Source of the DNA: Oncomelania hupensis
Lineage: Eukaryota > Mollusca > Gastropoda > Littorinimorpha > Pomatiopsidae
NCBI GenBank assembly: GCA_036898135.1
Contig: CM072513.1
Coordinates: 36,007,428-36,071,427 of the forward strand
Reading direction: 5' to 3'
Length of the DNA: 64,000 bases
Below, one piece after another: positions 53,930 through 64,000 of this stretch (its first letter is position 1; every line of letters starts with the position of its first letter). Both the position numbers and the translations under genes were made by a program. The notes under the pieces were generated by a model. It saw only the letters and a list, made by a program, of their open reading frames with translations, searched no databases and had not been told where the DNA came from.

Positions 53930-54462
53930 TGTAATTCGGATTCATTTATCCACGCAACCTGTTCACTCGGCAACAAGGCAGGAGTCGTCGTATGAAGTTT
54001 TCCAAATTTATTCAGCATACATGTACATGAACAACTGCATGCAATCATCACAAATCTCTATCAAGCACTTTACCCACTTTTTTTCACTCTTTCTAGACGA
54101 CACAGCGCACCGCTAATAATTATAGTCTCTCTATAATCGATAGAAAGCTCGAACACTCCATCGTGACCCAATAACAACCAATCAAAATAAACCTGTCACC
54201 GGAACTATGCACTGTCTGACGTCATATAACTTTATTTAGGTTAGAAGAATCTCTTAGCTACTACTAATTTATCTAAATGCTTCGATCGATAGTAAACAAG
54301 TAATTCTAGAAAATTCTCCAATAATATCGACCAACGAAAATTATCAACATTATACAAAGCTTCTTCTAACAACGCAAAATCAAATCAAAGGTAAATACGC
54401 TCTGTTATTGCATGGCCTGCAAAACAAAACGATCGGATCTATCATGCGTCTCAAACGTAACA
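53930..54462 (-). mobile_element. LTR-like element (reverse)
   Basis: Reverse-strand relative of 34190-34742. It starts TGTTACGTTTGAGACGC and ends GAATTACA, followed by ATTCAAGCATCGGGGCTGAA. Diverged by substitutions and small indels. A retained AATAAA lies near 54005-54015 on the minus strand. Confidence 0.72.
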
Positions 54463-55572
54463 GGAGTGGAAGGAAGGCACAGAAAGAATTATTCTTTTTA
54501 AAAAGAAGAGATTTCTACGTCAGTATGTTGTTTTTTTCCCGGTGATCTTCTCTTAGCATATGGACCAATTTTTATTTTTGCTGCTGCAGGCAGTGCAGCA
54601 CTTTCACGTGACTATTTCATGTTTATGCTACGTTCGTAAGACGTTGAGAGTATTTATGGGTTGTCTGCGTGGTAGACATGCGTATATTTTCTTCCCTAGA
54701 TAGTTACGGACTTGAACTGGTCATTTTATATAGTGGTCAGGAGGGTTATGCATGTGGACAAGGGCGGTAATAGGGCGTTGAATAAGGGTGAGGCTGAGAA
54801 AGAATAAGTGTTAATCAGGAGTTTCAGAAAGAGTGTTGGGATCGACTCCGGAAAATGAAACTGAAATAAGAAATAATCTAAAATCATCTTGCGGCCACTT
54901 AACTGTTAGACTACGTTATACTATTATTATATGACATGGGTAAAATTTGCCATTACATTGTAACAAGCCATGCTGTTTTATTGATCTACATAGTATCACA
55001 CTGGACAATTGGTTTTCGGCTCTACAGTAATAGATCGAGCGGTGTATCTATGTAAGCCTACTGTATTCCTATCGTGTGATCATAAAAGAAAACGATTTTT
55101 TACCCCCCAAAAACCTCACTAACAAGCAAACAAAGCAAACATACACACAGACCACACTTTTTTTTTCACATCCAGAGAATATGAGACGTTTCATCGATGT
55201 TAAGTTTCAAATTCGGGTGATCTTAGGTTGCGAGATCCAGACAAATAAGTCATAAAATCACACACCCACACACGCACACAAGCACGCGCGCACGCACGCA
55301 TACACAAACACACTAGGTTTTCGGAACACAAACTATCGGATTTTTTCAAAACCAGCTTCGGTGGACTTGCTTTGTTTGTCAACACATGGTAGATTTGGAA
55401 AAAGAAGAGTGGTGATTTGAATAATGAATAAACAGAACAACAAAACACACCGGACTTATTTTGTCAAATTGCTTGCATGAGCGTAATTGGAAATTTCGGC
55501 CTGTCGCTTTTTGCAGCAAACCACAAACGAGTTCATCATCAACTAATTGTAGAATTGGAAGTCATATCCACA
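54463..55572. other. No gene seen
   Basis: AT-rich with a (CA)/(CG) patch near 55260-55310. No coding or element signal. Confidence 0.45.
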
Positions 55573-55589
55573 CACGCGCACGCGCCTGC

Positions 55590-55625
<36 letters not shown>

Positions 55626-55668
55626 ACACACACACACACCAACACACACACATATACACATGAAGCAT
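55573..55668. repeat. (CA)n microsatellite
   Basis: Mixed CA and CG dinucleotides, then CA runs. Confidence 0.92.
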
Positions 55669-56070
55669 TTCCTCCACCCTCCTCTACACCCGTCACACAC
55701 ACATCAACAAACATAAACCACTAACAAGACAAACACACTTGAAACCAAACTAATGCGCATGTCGCACAATGAAGCGACGACATTATAATGTACAGTGGCC
55801 CATTCAGCCCAATGGACGTTCGCTTCTTGTTTGATATAAACAGATATAGAAAGTGCAAATGATAATCTATAAGGCAAATCTCTTCAAAGCTAATCAATGG
55901 AAATCAACAGCAAATAAGTTCACAATAAATTGCCCTAACTGGACAATGCAAACCCGTTCCAAGCTACGTACACTAGGAATAAAGAGGGGCGGTAGAACGA
56001 AATTTCACCCAATGGACACAGCCCTACGGTGTTTCTAAACGCGTTCTCATCCCATGGCGACTTGCCCCAC

Positions 56071-56310
56071 TTCCGCAGCTCGGTGGTAGAGCGTTCGCCT
56101 GTCACACCCGCCACACTGATGACCCGGGTTCATAGCAGGTGGTGTTCAAGATAAAAGTGGCAATGGTTCGCTGTCCTCCTTAGCGTATGATTGCTGTGGT
56201 GGTTCAGTGCTGATTCAAATCCCTACTCCTCTTCCCTGGGATGGTTACCTCCGTCTGCTGTATTGCCAGTGATAAGTTTTGTTATATAATACCTTATTGT
56301 CCGTTCATTC
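56071..56310 (+). mobile_element. tRNA-derived SINE (SINE 1), older copy
   Basis: CAGCTCGGTGGTAGAGCGTT is the A-box region; the B box is eroded (GGGTTCATAGC). The body CTGTGGTGGTTCAGTGCTGA, CTTCCCTGGGATGGTTA and an ATTC end match the copies at 13535 and 52663. Confidence 0.82.
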
Positions 56311-58320
56311 GAGCGCGACTTAATTCTACATACTTCGTGCACTGTGAGTAATAATGACTGCACAATTAATTAATCAGAGAGAAAGGGAAAGTAAAACGTG
56401 TCAATCTCCTAACTGATTAGTTATTTCTGCGTGATGGCCTTACAGAACACAGCTCCTTCGCAAGGGAATGCAAGACTCTAGTTGTCGACCCTGTCTCTCT
56501 GCCTCTGTCTACCCATCTCTGGTATCCTCCAAGCATAGTCTTGGGAGTCCAAAAGGGAAATTATATATTGTATACAAGTTTTCTTTGAAGTTTACAATGA
56601 AACTAATGACCATCCGAGTTTTACACATCGCCATATTTGTTTTTTGCTTGTCTTGTTTGTTTGTTAATGTCACAAAGAGAGGGGTTGGGGGGATGGGGGG
56701 TAAGCTCTTAATCTCTCGCGCTGTATTACCTCCTTTGTTAGGCTAATGATGCGATGACATTCAAGAGATTAATGCTAGGCCAACTAATTAAATGAGAGAC
56801 AGTCAGGGGATAGACGAGAAAGATGGTAGACTACACTAGTTGAGAAATTCAAGTACAAAGGCCAGTCTGGGTAGGTGCAATTTATAACTATTTAGTTTAT
56901 TTATTCGAAGTGGGTAGTCTGGGTCAAATAATTCTAAAGTGAGTCACTGGTGGATAGCGTCTATATCAGTAAGGAGTAGCTCGGAGATATTCTGGGTGGT
57001 CGACTTCTGGGGTACTAGTGCTACTGTGGACTGATATCGTCATAGGGCAAGAGTGTATCTGTATGGTTCAGAGCCTCACAGATAATCTGGCGAGTGGTGA
57101 TGCTCGTAGGGTCAGTAACTTAGCTGGTTTAGTGACGGGCGGCGGTTGATCCAAGATAGTCTGGGTGGTCACTTGACCAGGCTTTAGCGTGGGTTCAGAA
57201 GCAATGCGGGTTAGTCGGTCACGCTATGACGCAATGACCACGAGTGCCGATCTTGTGGGAGGTACAGGCGAAGAATTCAGCTTTCGTTGCTAGCTGTCTA
57301 GGAGATGATGAAATTCAGAGTAACGCTTCTCGTTGACTCCCTGGGTTGTCAGGGGCCTGCAGCGGGTCAGCGACTTGGAGATGATACAGGGCCGGGGTAA
57401 TTCGCCCGGTACAGGAGCCCGTCTGTAACGCAATACAGACTCTGTATCAGCGGGGGATAGGTATATCCTGGGTTCAGCGCCTGTGGCGCAATTGCCCATT
57501 TCAGATTTCAAATTGGTCTGCCCAGTCAAGCGTTGACCGGTGCATTCCAACAGTCAAACAATGCAACTAGGTTTATAGGGCTATAGTGGAGTTTACTGGC
57601 AGCCGCTAATATATGATACCTTCGGCGCATTAAGATGGGGATAGTGGCAACAGGGGCGAATATTTATACATTGGGAGCAAGGCGGAAAGCAAATGGAATA
57701 GGTACAGGGTAAAAGGGTTGTAGGCAAGGGCTGTACTGGGGACTTTAATCTATGTGGAGGGGCAGCATGGCATGGGATATTTACACATGGGGCTAACATG
57801 GAGCATACAAGTATAAATTCAAACATGTCATGGGTCATATACAAGGTAGAAAATATGTGCAAGGAATAAATACAAGTCACAGCAACACATCAAGGCAAAA
57901 CTATAAACATGAACATACATATCGACAGGACGTATGGACAGGTTGGGCGAACGACGGGTGATGGGTCTGCTACATGACAAAGAGTAAGTTTCCTCTCTTA
58001 CCTTGACTCAGACGGGTTGAAGCACACGAGTACTGCCGTAGCTCAGAGGTCCGCCGGGTGATGGGGACGTGTCTTCGGACAAGTTGTGGCTTGAAGGCTT
58101 GATGGTTTTCGACTGACGCCGAGTCTAACGGTGTGTCAGGCTTTAACAGGGGTTCCCCGAGGGGCGGGGCTTAAGCGCGTGGGCCAGCGAGCCTGCTAGG
58201 GGTGACTGGATGTGTGGAAGAAGTCGCTGGCTGTGTGTGAGGAGTGACTGTGGGCAGGGTAGCTCAGAGGTCGATTGTACGCCTCGTCACAGTGCTTGGT
58301 TTTTTGTTGTTGTTGTTTTG
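56311..58320. other. No gene recognised
   Basis: GC content rises from about 57000. The motif AGTCTGGGT(A/G/C) recurs irregularly (for example near 56864, 56927, 57158). Frames at 57290-57550 and 57593-57880 (minus) have no known motif. It could be a diverged LTR or non-coding transposon sequence. Confidence 0.35.
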
Positions 58321-58330
58321 TGTTTTATTT

Positions 58331-58382
58331 GTATTAATTAATTAATTAATTTATTTATTTATTTATTTATTTATTTATTTTT
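58331..58382. repeat. (ATTA)n/(TTTA)n microsatellite
   Basis: ATTA repeats pass into TTTA repeats. Confidence 0.93.
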
Positions 58383-58458
58383 GCTTTGTCATCCCTGGTG
58401 CAAATATGAATGTATTTTTGAGCATGTTTTGCTTACATATCGACGACCACTGAAAGAT

Positions 58459-58520
58459 TGTTTGATTGATTGATTGTTGCTTTAGGTCCAGCGGACTCCT
58501 CCGAGCCAAATCAGGACCGG
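58459..58520 (-). mobile_element. Family A, 62-bp truncated copy
   Basis: Perfect 11-bp duplication CACTGAAAGAT (58448-58458 and 58521-58531). It contains only GGTCCTGATTTGGCTCGGAG and on to the (ATCA)n-type tail, on the minus strand. Confidence 0.92.
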
Positions 58521-58531
58521 CACTGAAAGAT

Positions 58532-59540
58532 GGGATATGGCAAAACCGGGGTCTAGTCTTGTCATGGATGCATTCCATCACAAATTTTTAACAATCATGA
58601 TGATCATGTCCTTTAGACAAGTGAGTGCCAGAAACCAAACAGCACAACCAGCAAGCAGGCACTAGGTCCTAATATACCCCTTCGGCCGTTCAGGACCGCT
58701 CGCTCAGCTGTTTGTGGCGTTAGACAGTGACCATCATGCAAGCAGAAAGTTGATAAGATCATGTTCTGCGATTTGAGCAGCTTCCTGAGCTCAAAAAATC
58801 TACAGAATAACGATTCATAGATCATACATAAGGTTGTGGTTTTTTTAACGAGATCGCGAGCTTGCCCCTTTATGATGAAGCCTGTCTGCGTGGGAATTAA
58901 AGAGCTGCGCACCAAAGTTATGCTGTTATTTAGATAAATCAGTTCGATACCAGAACAGTACAGAAATGACTCGGAAATTGCCTACTTTGGTTGAGAGAGA
59001 TAGAAAAAAAGGCCGAGAGAGTCATGCAGAAAACCAGGCGGCACGTGAAACAATCGCAGAATTAAGCAAGATGGCAAGATATTCAAATGTATTTCCAACT
59101 CTCACACACACATACACACACACTATAAACTTACACACACGCACACACAAACAAAACCGAAAAATAAGCTTTTTCCAAAGTGTTAATTTTGTTGGCTGTA
59201 CTCACCTTATTTAAAGGAAGCATGAGGTAAACGTGAAATGATAGGCCACTATATGAACTATCTGCTAGCAAAAATGATCAAACACCACTCAGCCAATCTT
59301 GAAATACAGCGCAAAACGTGTTTAAACAATGATGAAGCACAATGTCCTTGACCTTGGAGAAAGTACTAATGCACGCTCAGCAGTAGTTAAAGTATTCCCC
59401 AAAAAAAGTATGAATTTTGGGTCAGTTATTCTTCAGATACAACAAAAAGTGTGTTTTGAACAAAATAGTAAATTTGGAGTGATCGACTGGCCGACAACCG
59501 GACTGTTATTGCAGGAGGGCCCATGTCTTAAAGTACATTT
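58532..59540. other. No gene seen
   Basis: Contains a (CA) patch near 59104-59150; otherwise nothing recognised. Confidence 0.4.
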
Positions 59541-59547
59541 ATACCAA

Positions 59548-59745
59548 CACTAAGTGACCGGGAGGTGGAGTGCCTTCAGTGTTAACATTAGGATTGTTTT
59601 AGCAGATCTTTTATACAGATCGGGGGCGAGTCCTTTCGGTTCTGACAGGGAGTGATTTCCCCTGTTTTAACGGTAAATCGATACCATAGCCGTGTGACCT
59701 TTGACCCTATTTCTGAGTGGACCGCGCGGCTTGAACAATGCGTCT
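59548..59745 (+). repeat. Diverged family A segment plus repeat shared with 21586-21700
   Basis: AAGTGACCGGGAGGTGGAGT to GCAGATCTTTTATACAGATC follows family A sense order. It then passes to GACAGGGAGTGATTTCCCCT..GAGTGGACCGC, shared with 21586-21700. This suggests another subfamily with a different 3' end. Confidence 0.65.
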
Positions 59746-59879
59746 TTTGGTGTCTGGATCTATTTTATCAACCTAAAACGAAAAACCTTACCGAACAATT
59801 TTTAACGGGTTTTCTTACCGGCTTTGGTACCTGCTATTTTTAGCTCCAGACTATTGACGACAAAAGACACAAATAGGAA

Positions 59880-60035
59880 CAAACACTACGGAATTTATTC
59901 ATATAAAAAATACCCATTCTTTCCGAGAAGTTATTTTTTGTTGTAAGCTCATTTTATATGGGGCAACACTCACTGTGAACGTTAAAAGGATCTGTCGAGG
60001 GGGTGTAGTCAAAGTGGGTCCCTTTAAGGTGAAAG
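59880..60035 (+). repeat. Dispersed repeat shared with 14380-14530
   Basis: See the shared landmarks ACTACGGAATTTATT and GTTAAAAGGATC. This copy has an extra 16 bases (GTCGAGGGGGTGTAG region). Confidence 0.65.
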
Positions 60036-60735
60036 CAGGAGTGGATGTCGTGACCTTACTTAGTCGTTCGTATCAGGTAATGCGTTATAGGAAACGAAGC
60101 CTCGCTGATTGCCTGCCTTCCGCCCATATCCAACTCGCCCGAGCGATAATGGTAATGATGTAACAACGATGGATGGGGTCTTTGGTTGGCTGCAAGAAAG
60201 CCTGTAGTGGACTCAAGGACATTGGAAAGCGATCGAAGCAGCAAACATGCCACCCTTGGCTGTTACATTCTGGCCACGAAATTCCCGTGCAGTGAGACGT
60301 CACTTCTCCAAACATGCATTTCTCTCCCGATGTCAACTGCTAAGAGACCCTGGAATGGATTGCACTATGAGCATGCTAGCAAAGCTATAATGTAGCCACA
60401 AAGAGGAAAAAAACCAACAAGATGACAAGCCATTCAAATGCATTTGAAGACTCAAATACCTTCACACATTTACCAATCTTGCCACCGACGTTAAGTTTCA
60501 AGACTACACAAACAACAGAATTATCGGACGGACATTTTGACCAAACAGACAGGCCAACTAATTGCCACCAAAAGATTGGCCACTCCTTGAAGTACCTGTG
60601 TATCACATACAAATTGGTTCATGCCGTTTTGAGCTATTACATAAGCTGCGTTCAGCAAAGATCGACCCCAGCAAAACTGACCTTGGAGATCAAGCAATAA
60701 CGCGAAACGGGAGATATCGGAATTGCTCAGATTAA
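60036..60735. other. No gene seen
   Basis: No recognisable coding or repeat features up to the AATAAA-tail signal at 60740. Confidence 0.4.
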
Positions 60736-60739
60736 GATG

Positions 60740-60808
60740 AATAAAGTTGTATTGTATTGTATTGTATTGTATTGTATTGTATTGTATTGTATTGTATTGT
60801 ATTGCATG
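60740..60808 (+). repeat. AATAAAG followed by (TTGTA)n tail
   Basis: AATAAAGTTGTATTGTATTG and about 14 pentanucleotide units. A polyadenylation signal running straight into a short tandem repeat is typical of a LINE or SINE 3' end. The upstream body was not identified. Confidence 0.7.
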
Positions 60809-60809
60809 T

Positions 60810-61470
60810 ATTGTATTACGTACAAAGGACAGTCAGGCAAGACTCCTCCGACAGACTGACATTTGGATCATTCTATTTTTCCAACTAAATTAAAGTATTC
60901 CTTGAAAAGTGCGAATAAAATTTTTTAAGGTAAAAAAGAGACATTCTGGAAACTGGCAGCTCGCGGAGATTAATCCACAGAACTCCGCTGTGTATTTGGC
61001 AAAACAATGCTTCTCTGCCTTGTTGGTGGTTGTTCAAATTATTTTGTGCAGTATATCGCAAACTGTCACAAGATAGAATTATATAATGTGCGTAATTGCA
61101 GATTTCGTTATTACTGTCTTAAATATAGGCCAAATGTATGTATGGTCCAAATTTCTCTCGGAGAGAAACTACGTCATTAGTGACCAGTTTGTTGTGGTTT
61201 TTGTTTGTTTGTTTATTGTTGTTGTTGTTGTTGTTGTTGTTTCAATGACGTAGGGAAGAAAGACGTCACGAGGTCTGTAAAGCCTGGTGGTGGATAGAAC
61301 AAGTGAACCGGAAACATTTTTTTTTTTTTTGAGGGGGGGGGGGGGGTGGTGGATTTGAGCTGCTGGCGCAACCGTACTCTTATTCAGGATGGTCTGCCGG
61401 ACCCACCGCTGCACTGCCGGGTACAGCGAGACATGTTGTATGAATCGCCAGGAGCTGTTTCTGAGGGGAA
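60810..61470. other. No gene; (GTT)n near 61208-61242
   Basis: One GTT microsatellite and a T/G homopolymer pair near 61317-61345. Confidence 0.5.
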
Positions 61471-61474
61471 TCTA

Positions 61475-61733
61475 CAGGGTTGCCCAAAAGTAGGTTTACA
61501 GTTATCACGTAGACTATTTATTTGAAAATTCCACACTAGAACAGCGGGAAATTCGATTCGTTATACCTGTTAACATAAACATAAATAAATTACAATGAGC
61601 AAGGAAAAAGCTGTTTATGTAAGTTAGATTTATACTCTAAGGAATGTTTTATATTCATTATTGGTATTACTAGGCAAATAACTTCAAAGGTAGGCCTAAT
61701 TTAATAATGTAAACCTACTTTTGGGCCACCCTG
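61475..61733. mobile_element. Mariner/Tc1-type MITE, 259 bp
   Basis: 26-bp inverted ends (61475-61500 and 61708-61733; CAGGGT(T/G)GCCCAAAAGTA then GGTTTACA) differ at one position. TA dinucleotides flank both sides, the Tc1/mariner target. The AT-rich interior has no transposase. Confidence 0.9.
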
Positions 61734-61735
61734 TA

Positions 61736-62084
61736 TATCCGAGATCGGACAATCAACCGTTAGGTCATGTAGTTAGTGGTGTTTGTTTATTTGTTGTCCA
61801 ATATGTGTATTTAACTGTTCATTTTGCAATTTTGTTTATAGCAATTTTAATATATTTATTCGGTTTACTAACGTAACAAATAACGACCAACAAAGCAACT
61901 TATGATAAAAGCGCGTCATGTTTTGTTTGTTTCAGCTTGCTGTAATATTTTGAGAGGGATTTTAAGTTAACTTCATGGAATAATCATAATTTGAGGAATG
62001 TTGATCATCACTGAAGTAAGCTTACGTATCGTACGAACATTACCTTTCGATTTGGAACATCATCTTAAATTCGGAACATTATAT
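61736..62084. other. No gene seen
   Basis: AT-rich, no features. Confidence 0.45.
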
Positions 62085-62440
62085 TTAATTTAATTTAATG
62101 TTCGTCATTTGTAAGGCGCTTTAGCCTAAGGATCAAGGCGCTGGCCCATACAGAATCTAACTCAAACCGCCCGAGACGCCCACCCGCAGCCTTTGGGCAC
62201 ATGGTCTGACGCCCGGACAACTGAGCACAATCCTGGGCAGCCAGGGATGGGGGAGAAGGACCAAGTGCATGCTGGATGTGTTCTTGTTACCGGCTTTCAC
62301 CCGTCTAGGACACGAGCGTCAGGATTTTTAAAGTCCGTTATGATGGAATGTATGCGACACACAGACTAGACCTCGGTTTATACTCTCATCCGAAGGAGTA
62401 GGAAAACAGGAGTAAAGTGTCTTTCCCAGGGACACAACAC
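62085..62440 (-). repeat. Family B repeat, longest copy
   Basis: Shares more than 250 bases with 49608-49900 (CGCCCACCCGCAGCCTTTGG, ACAACTGAGCACAATCCTGG). It extends 5' into CCGAAGGAGTAGGAAAACAG and CTTTCCCAGGGACACAACA. An (AAATT)n-type tail is at its left edge. Confidence 0.82.
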
Positions 62441-62444
62441 AATT

Positions 62445-64000
62445 GGATTTATTCAAAACATTGTTTTTGACATTTTAGAGAACTGTTTATAGTTTCTGAC
62501 AAGACTGGTATCCACAAAGAAACGGGTTATCTTCTGACTTGTGTTATTGAGAAGTAAAGACATTTTAAACATACAGGGTTGTCTAATGTATTTTTTCTGT
62601 ATGTACTGCGTACGTAGATCCGAGTACTTAGGACAAACAAGCAAGAAATGTATTTCAGTCTCAGGCACACCCTCACAAAAGGGACAAAAAATATTTGGAT
62701 CCTTACGTAAACCCTCATATTGGAGAAAATGATGACGTAGTGGTAACATACCAAATCTAAATCTAGTGAAAATGTTGCGTGCGTGAATGCACTGAACATA
62801 ACTGAAGTAAAGACGGAGTGATAGTGAAGAAAAAAAAAAAGACGAATAAACACTATAAAACGTGTGGGACTGAAACGCAGAATGTCAATCCTGATAAAAC
62901 AGTCTTTAAGGCGCTGTTTAAACTCAGCAATAAACAATTTAGTACTCCCAACCGATTGCGCTTCCCACACCACTCCAAACCCATACCTGTACAAAACGTT
63001 TCTCACATTGCATGCCCACGTTGTGTAGTTTTGTCTTTGAAGAAAGAGAATCGTGTTTTAGGCTTTTTGGGGGATTCTGGTATCACCCATGGAAACCACA
63101 CATAACCAGAACCTAATACATTTAGCGTAAGTATTAATAAAGAGAGGATACCTGCCTAGTTCGCCGTAAATGACATGTTTTGGCGCTCTTTGAGTGACGC
63201 ACATGAATCGTTTCATTGCAGAAAGGTGCACACGCAGAATTATAGTCTGGTTAGCAGTGAGACCCCAAACTTCTGCACCGTAGGTGAGAATAGGCTGTAT
63301 CTGACTGTCGAAAAATTTAAAGAAAAATTCTGGCGAATGTTCTCCAATTGACCACATCAGTCTTACAAGGGTTGCGGCTCCCTTTCTTGCACGTTCAGAC
63401 AAGTCTGATAAAGTTGGTTGGAACGAAACTCTTGTAGTAATAATAATGCCCAAATACTTATACGCATTAAACAGCGGTGATGCTAGCGTCTCCAAATACC
63501 CATCTCTCATTCTGAGCAAGGAATCCGTTTCTAAATACAATAACATTCGATTTCTCAAGATTTACAATAAAATCTAGGCGTCTAGCAACATTGTACAAAA
63601 TATTTAGCTGAGTTTGAAGACCAATAATACTATCAGATAAAAGTGCTACATCTTCAGCGAACAATAAAATTAATATTTCAATAATGTCCGGAGACTTTCC
63701 GTGTCTGCCGTTTGCATTTATTTCCTTAGTTAACTCATTAATTAGAAGTGAAAATAAAACCGGTGGACAGCAATCACTCTGCTTGAGGCCACGAGGACAT
63801 AGAAAAACGTCAGTGAGGTCAGCACCAGCTCGTACTCGGGTCTTAACGACGTTGTACATGCTCTTAAGGGCGTTTAGACACTTTCCGTTGATACCATTTA
63901 CGTGTAAAATTTTCCACAGCTTATCCATGCACACAGTGTCAAATGCTTTTTCAAAATCAATAAATGCCACGTATAATTTACGGTGTCTAACCAATTGCTT
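62445..64000 (-). pseudogene. LINE reverse transcriptase, decayed, runs off the window
   Basis: From the right edge on the minus strand: YVAFIDFEKAFDTVCMDKLW (motif A), CPRGLKQSDCCPPVLFSLLI (motif B, usually KQGC.LSP), ILLFAEDVALLSD (motif C, FADD changed to FAED), NAYKYLGIII and ILTYGAEVWGL. After frameshifts comes GLRKDPNIFCPFCEGVPETE and IHFLLVCPKY, a C-x2-C..H-x4-C zinc-knuckle-like block near the end. At least two frame breaks (near 63500 and 63055) and the changed motif C show it is dead. The clade is not assigned. Confidence 0.88.

Overview
The window reads as a non-coding-rich stretch of an animal nuclear genome. Introns, LINEs, SINEs, DNA transposons, long microsatellites and a satellite array dominate, and only one host gene piece is convincing. 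The element families, long di- and trinucleotide repeats and G/C runs suggest a marine invertebrate, most likely a lophotrochozoan such as a gastropod mollusc. The phylum is inference.

Host gene: on the minus strand at 2692-3395 lies the first coding exon of a class A G-protein-coupled receptor. It carries TM1 to TM3 and ends at a clean GT splice donor. Bases 1-2691 are therefore probably its first intron, and later exons lie outside the window.

3.4-16 kb holds degraded RTE-type LINE fragments, a 38-bp minisatellite, copies of a short TPRT element (called family A here), a tRNA-derived SINE and a TIR element. 16-21.6 kb holds the best element in the window. It is an apparently intact LINE (16836-21147) with one 1154-codon frame that carries an exact 2A ribosome-skipping motif (GDIELNPGP) right after a hydrophobic leader and just before the endonuclease. 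A perfect 14-bp target duplication flanks it. It sits inside an older L2/CR1-like LINE whose frame runs on across the insertion point.

22-39 kb is nested repeats: a hAT-derived element at the junction of a tandem RTE duplication, a composite tRNA/5S-rRNA-like SINE inside a family A copy, an LTR, a TTAA-flanked DNA transposon containing a LINE RNase H fragment, and another RTE copy. 39.58-48.84 kb is a tandem satellite of about 949 bp, ten repeats, flanked by inverted copies of an (ATT)n-tailed element. 49-64 kb returns to SINEs, MITEs, a second LTR in opposite orientation and, at the right edge, a decayed LINE that runs off the window.

The sequence shows no operon, CRISPR array, rRNA gene or functional tRNA gene. 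The features interact mainly as layers of insertion: family A, the LINE, the hAT element and two SINEs can each be dated relative to their targets by their target-site duplications.
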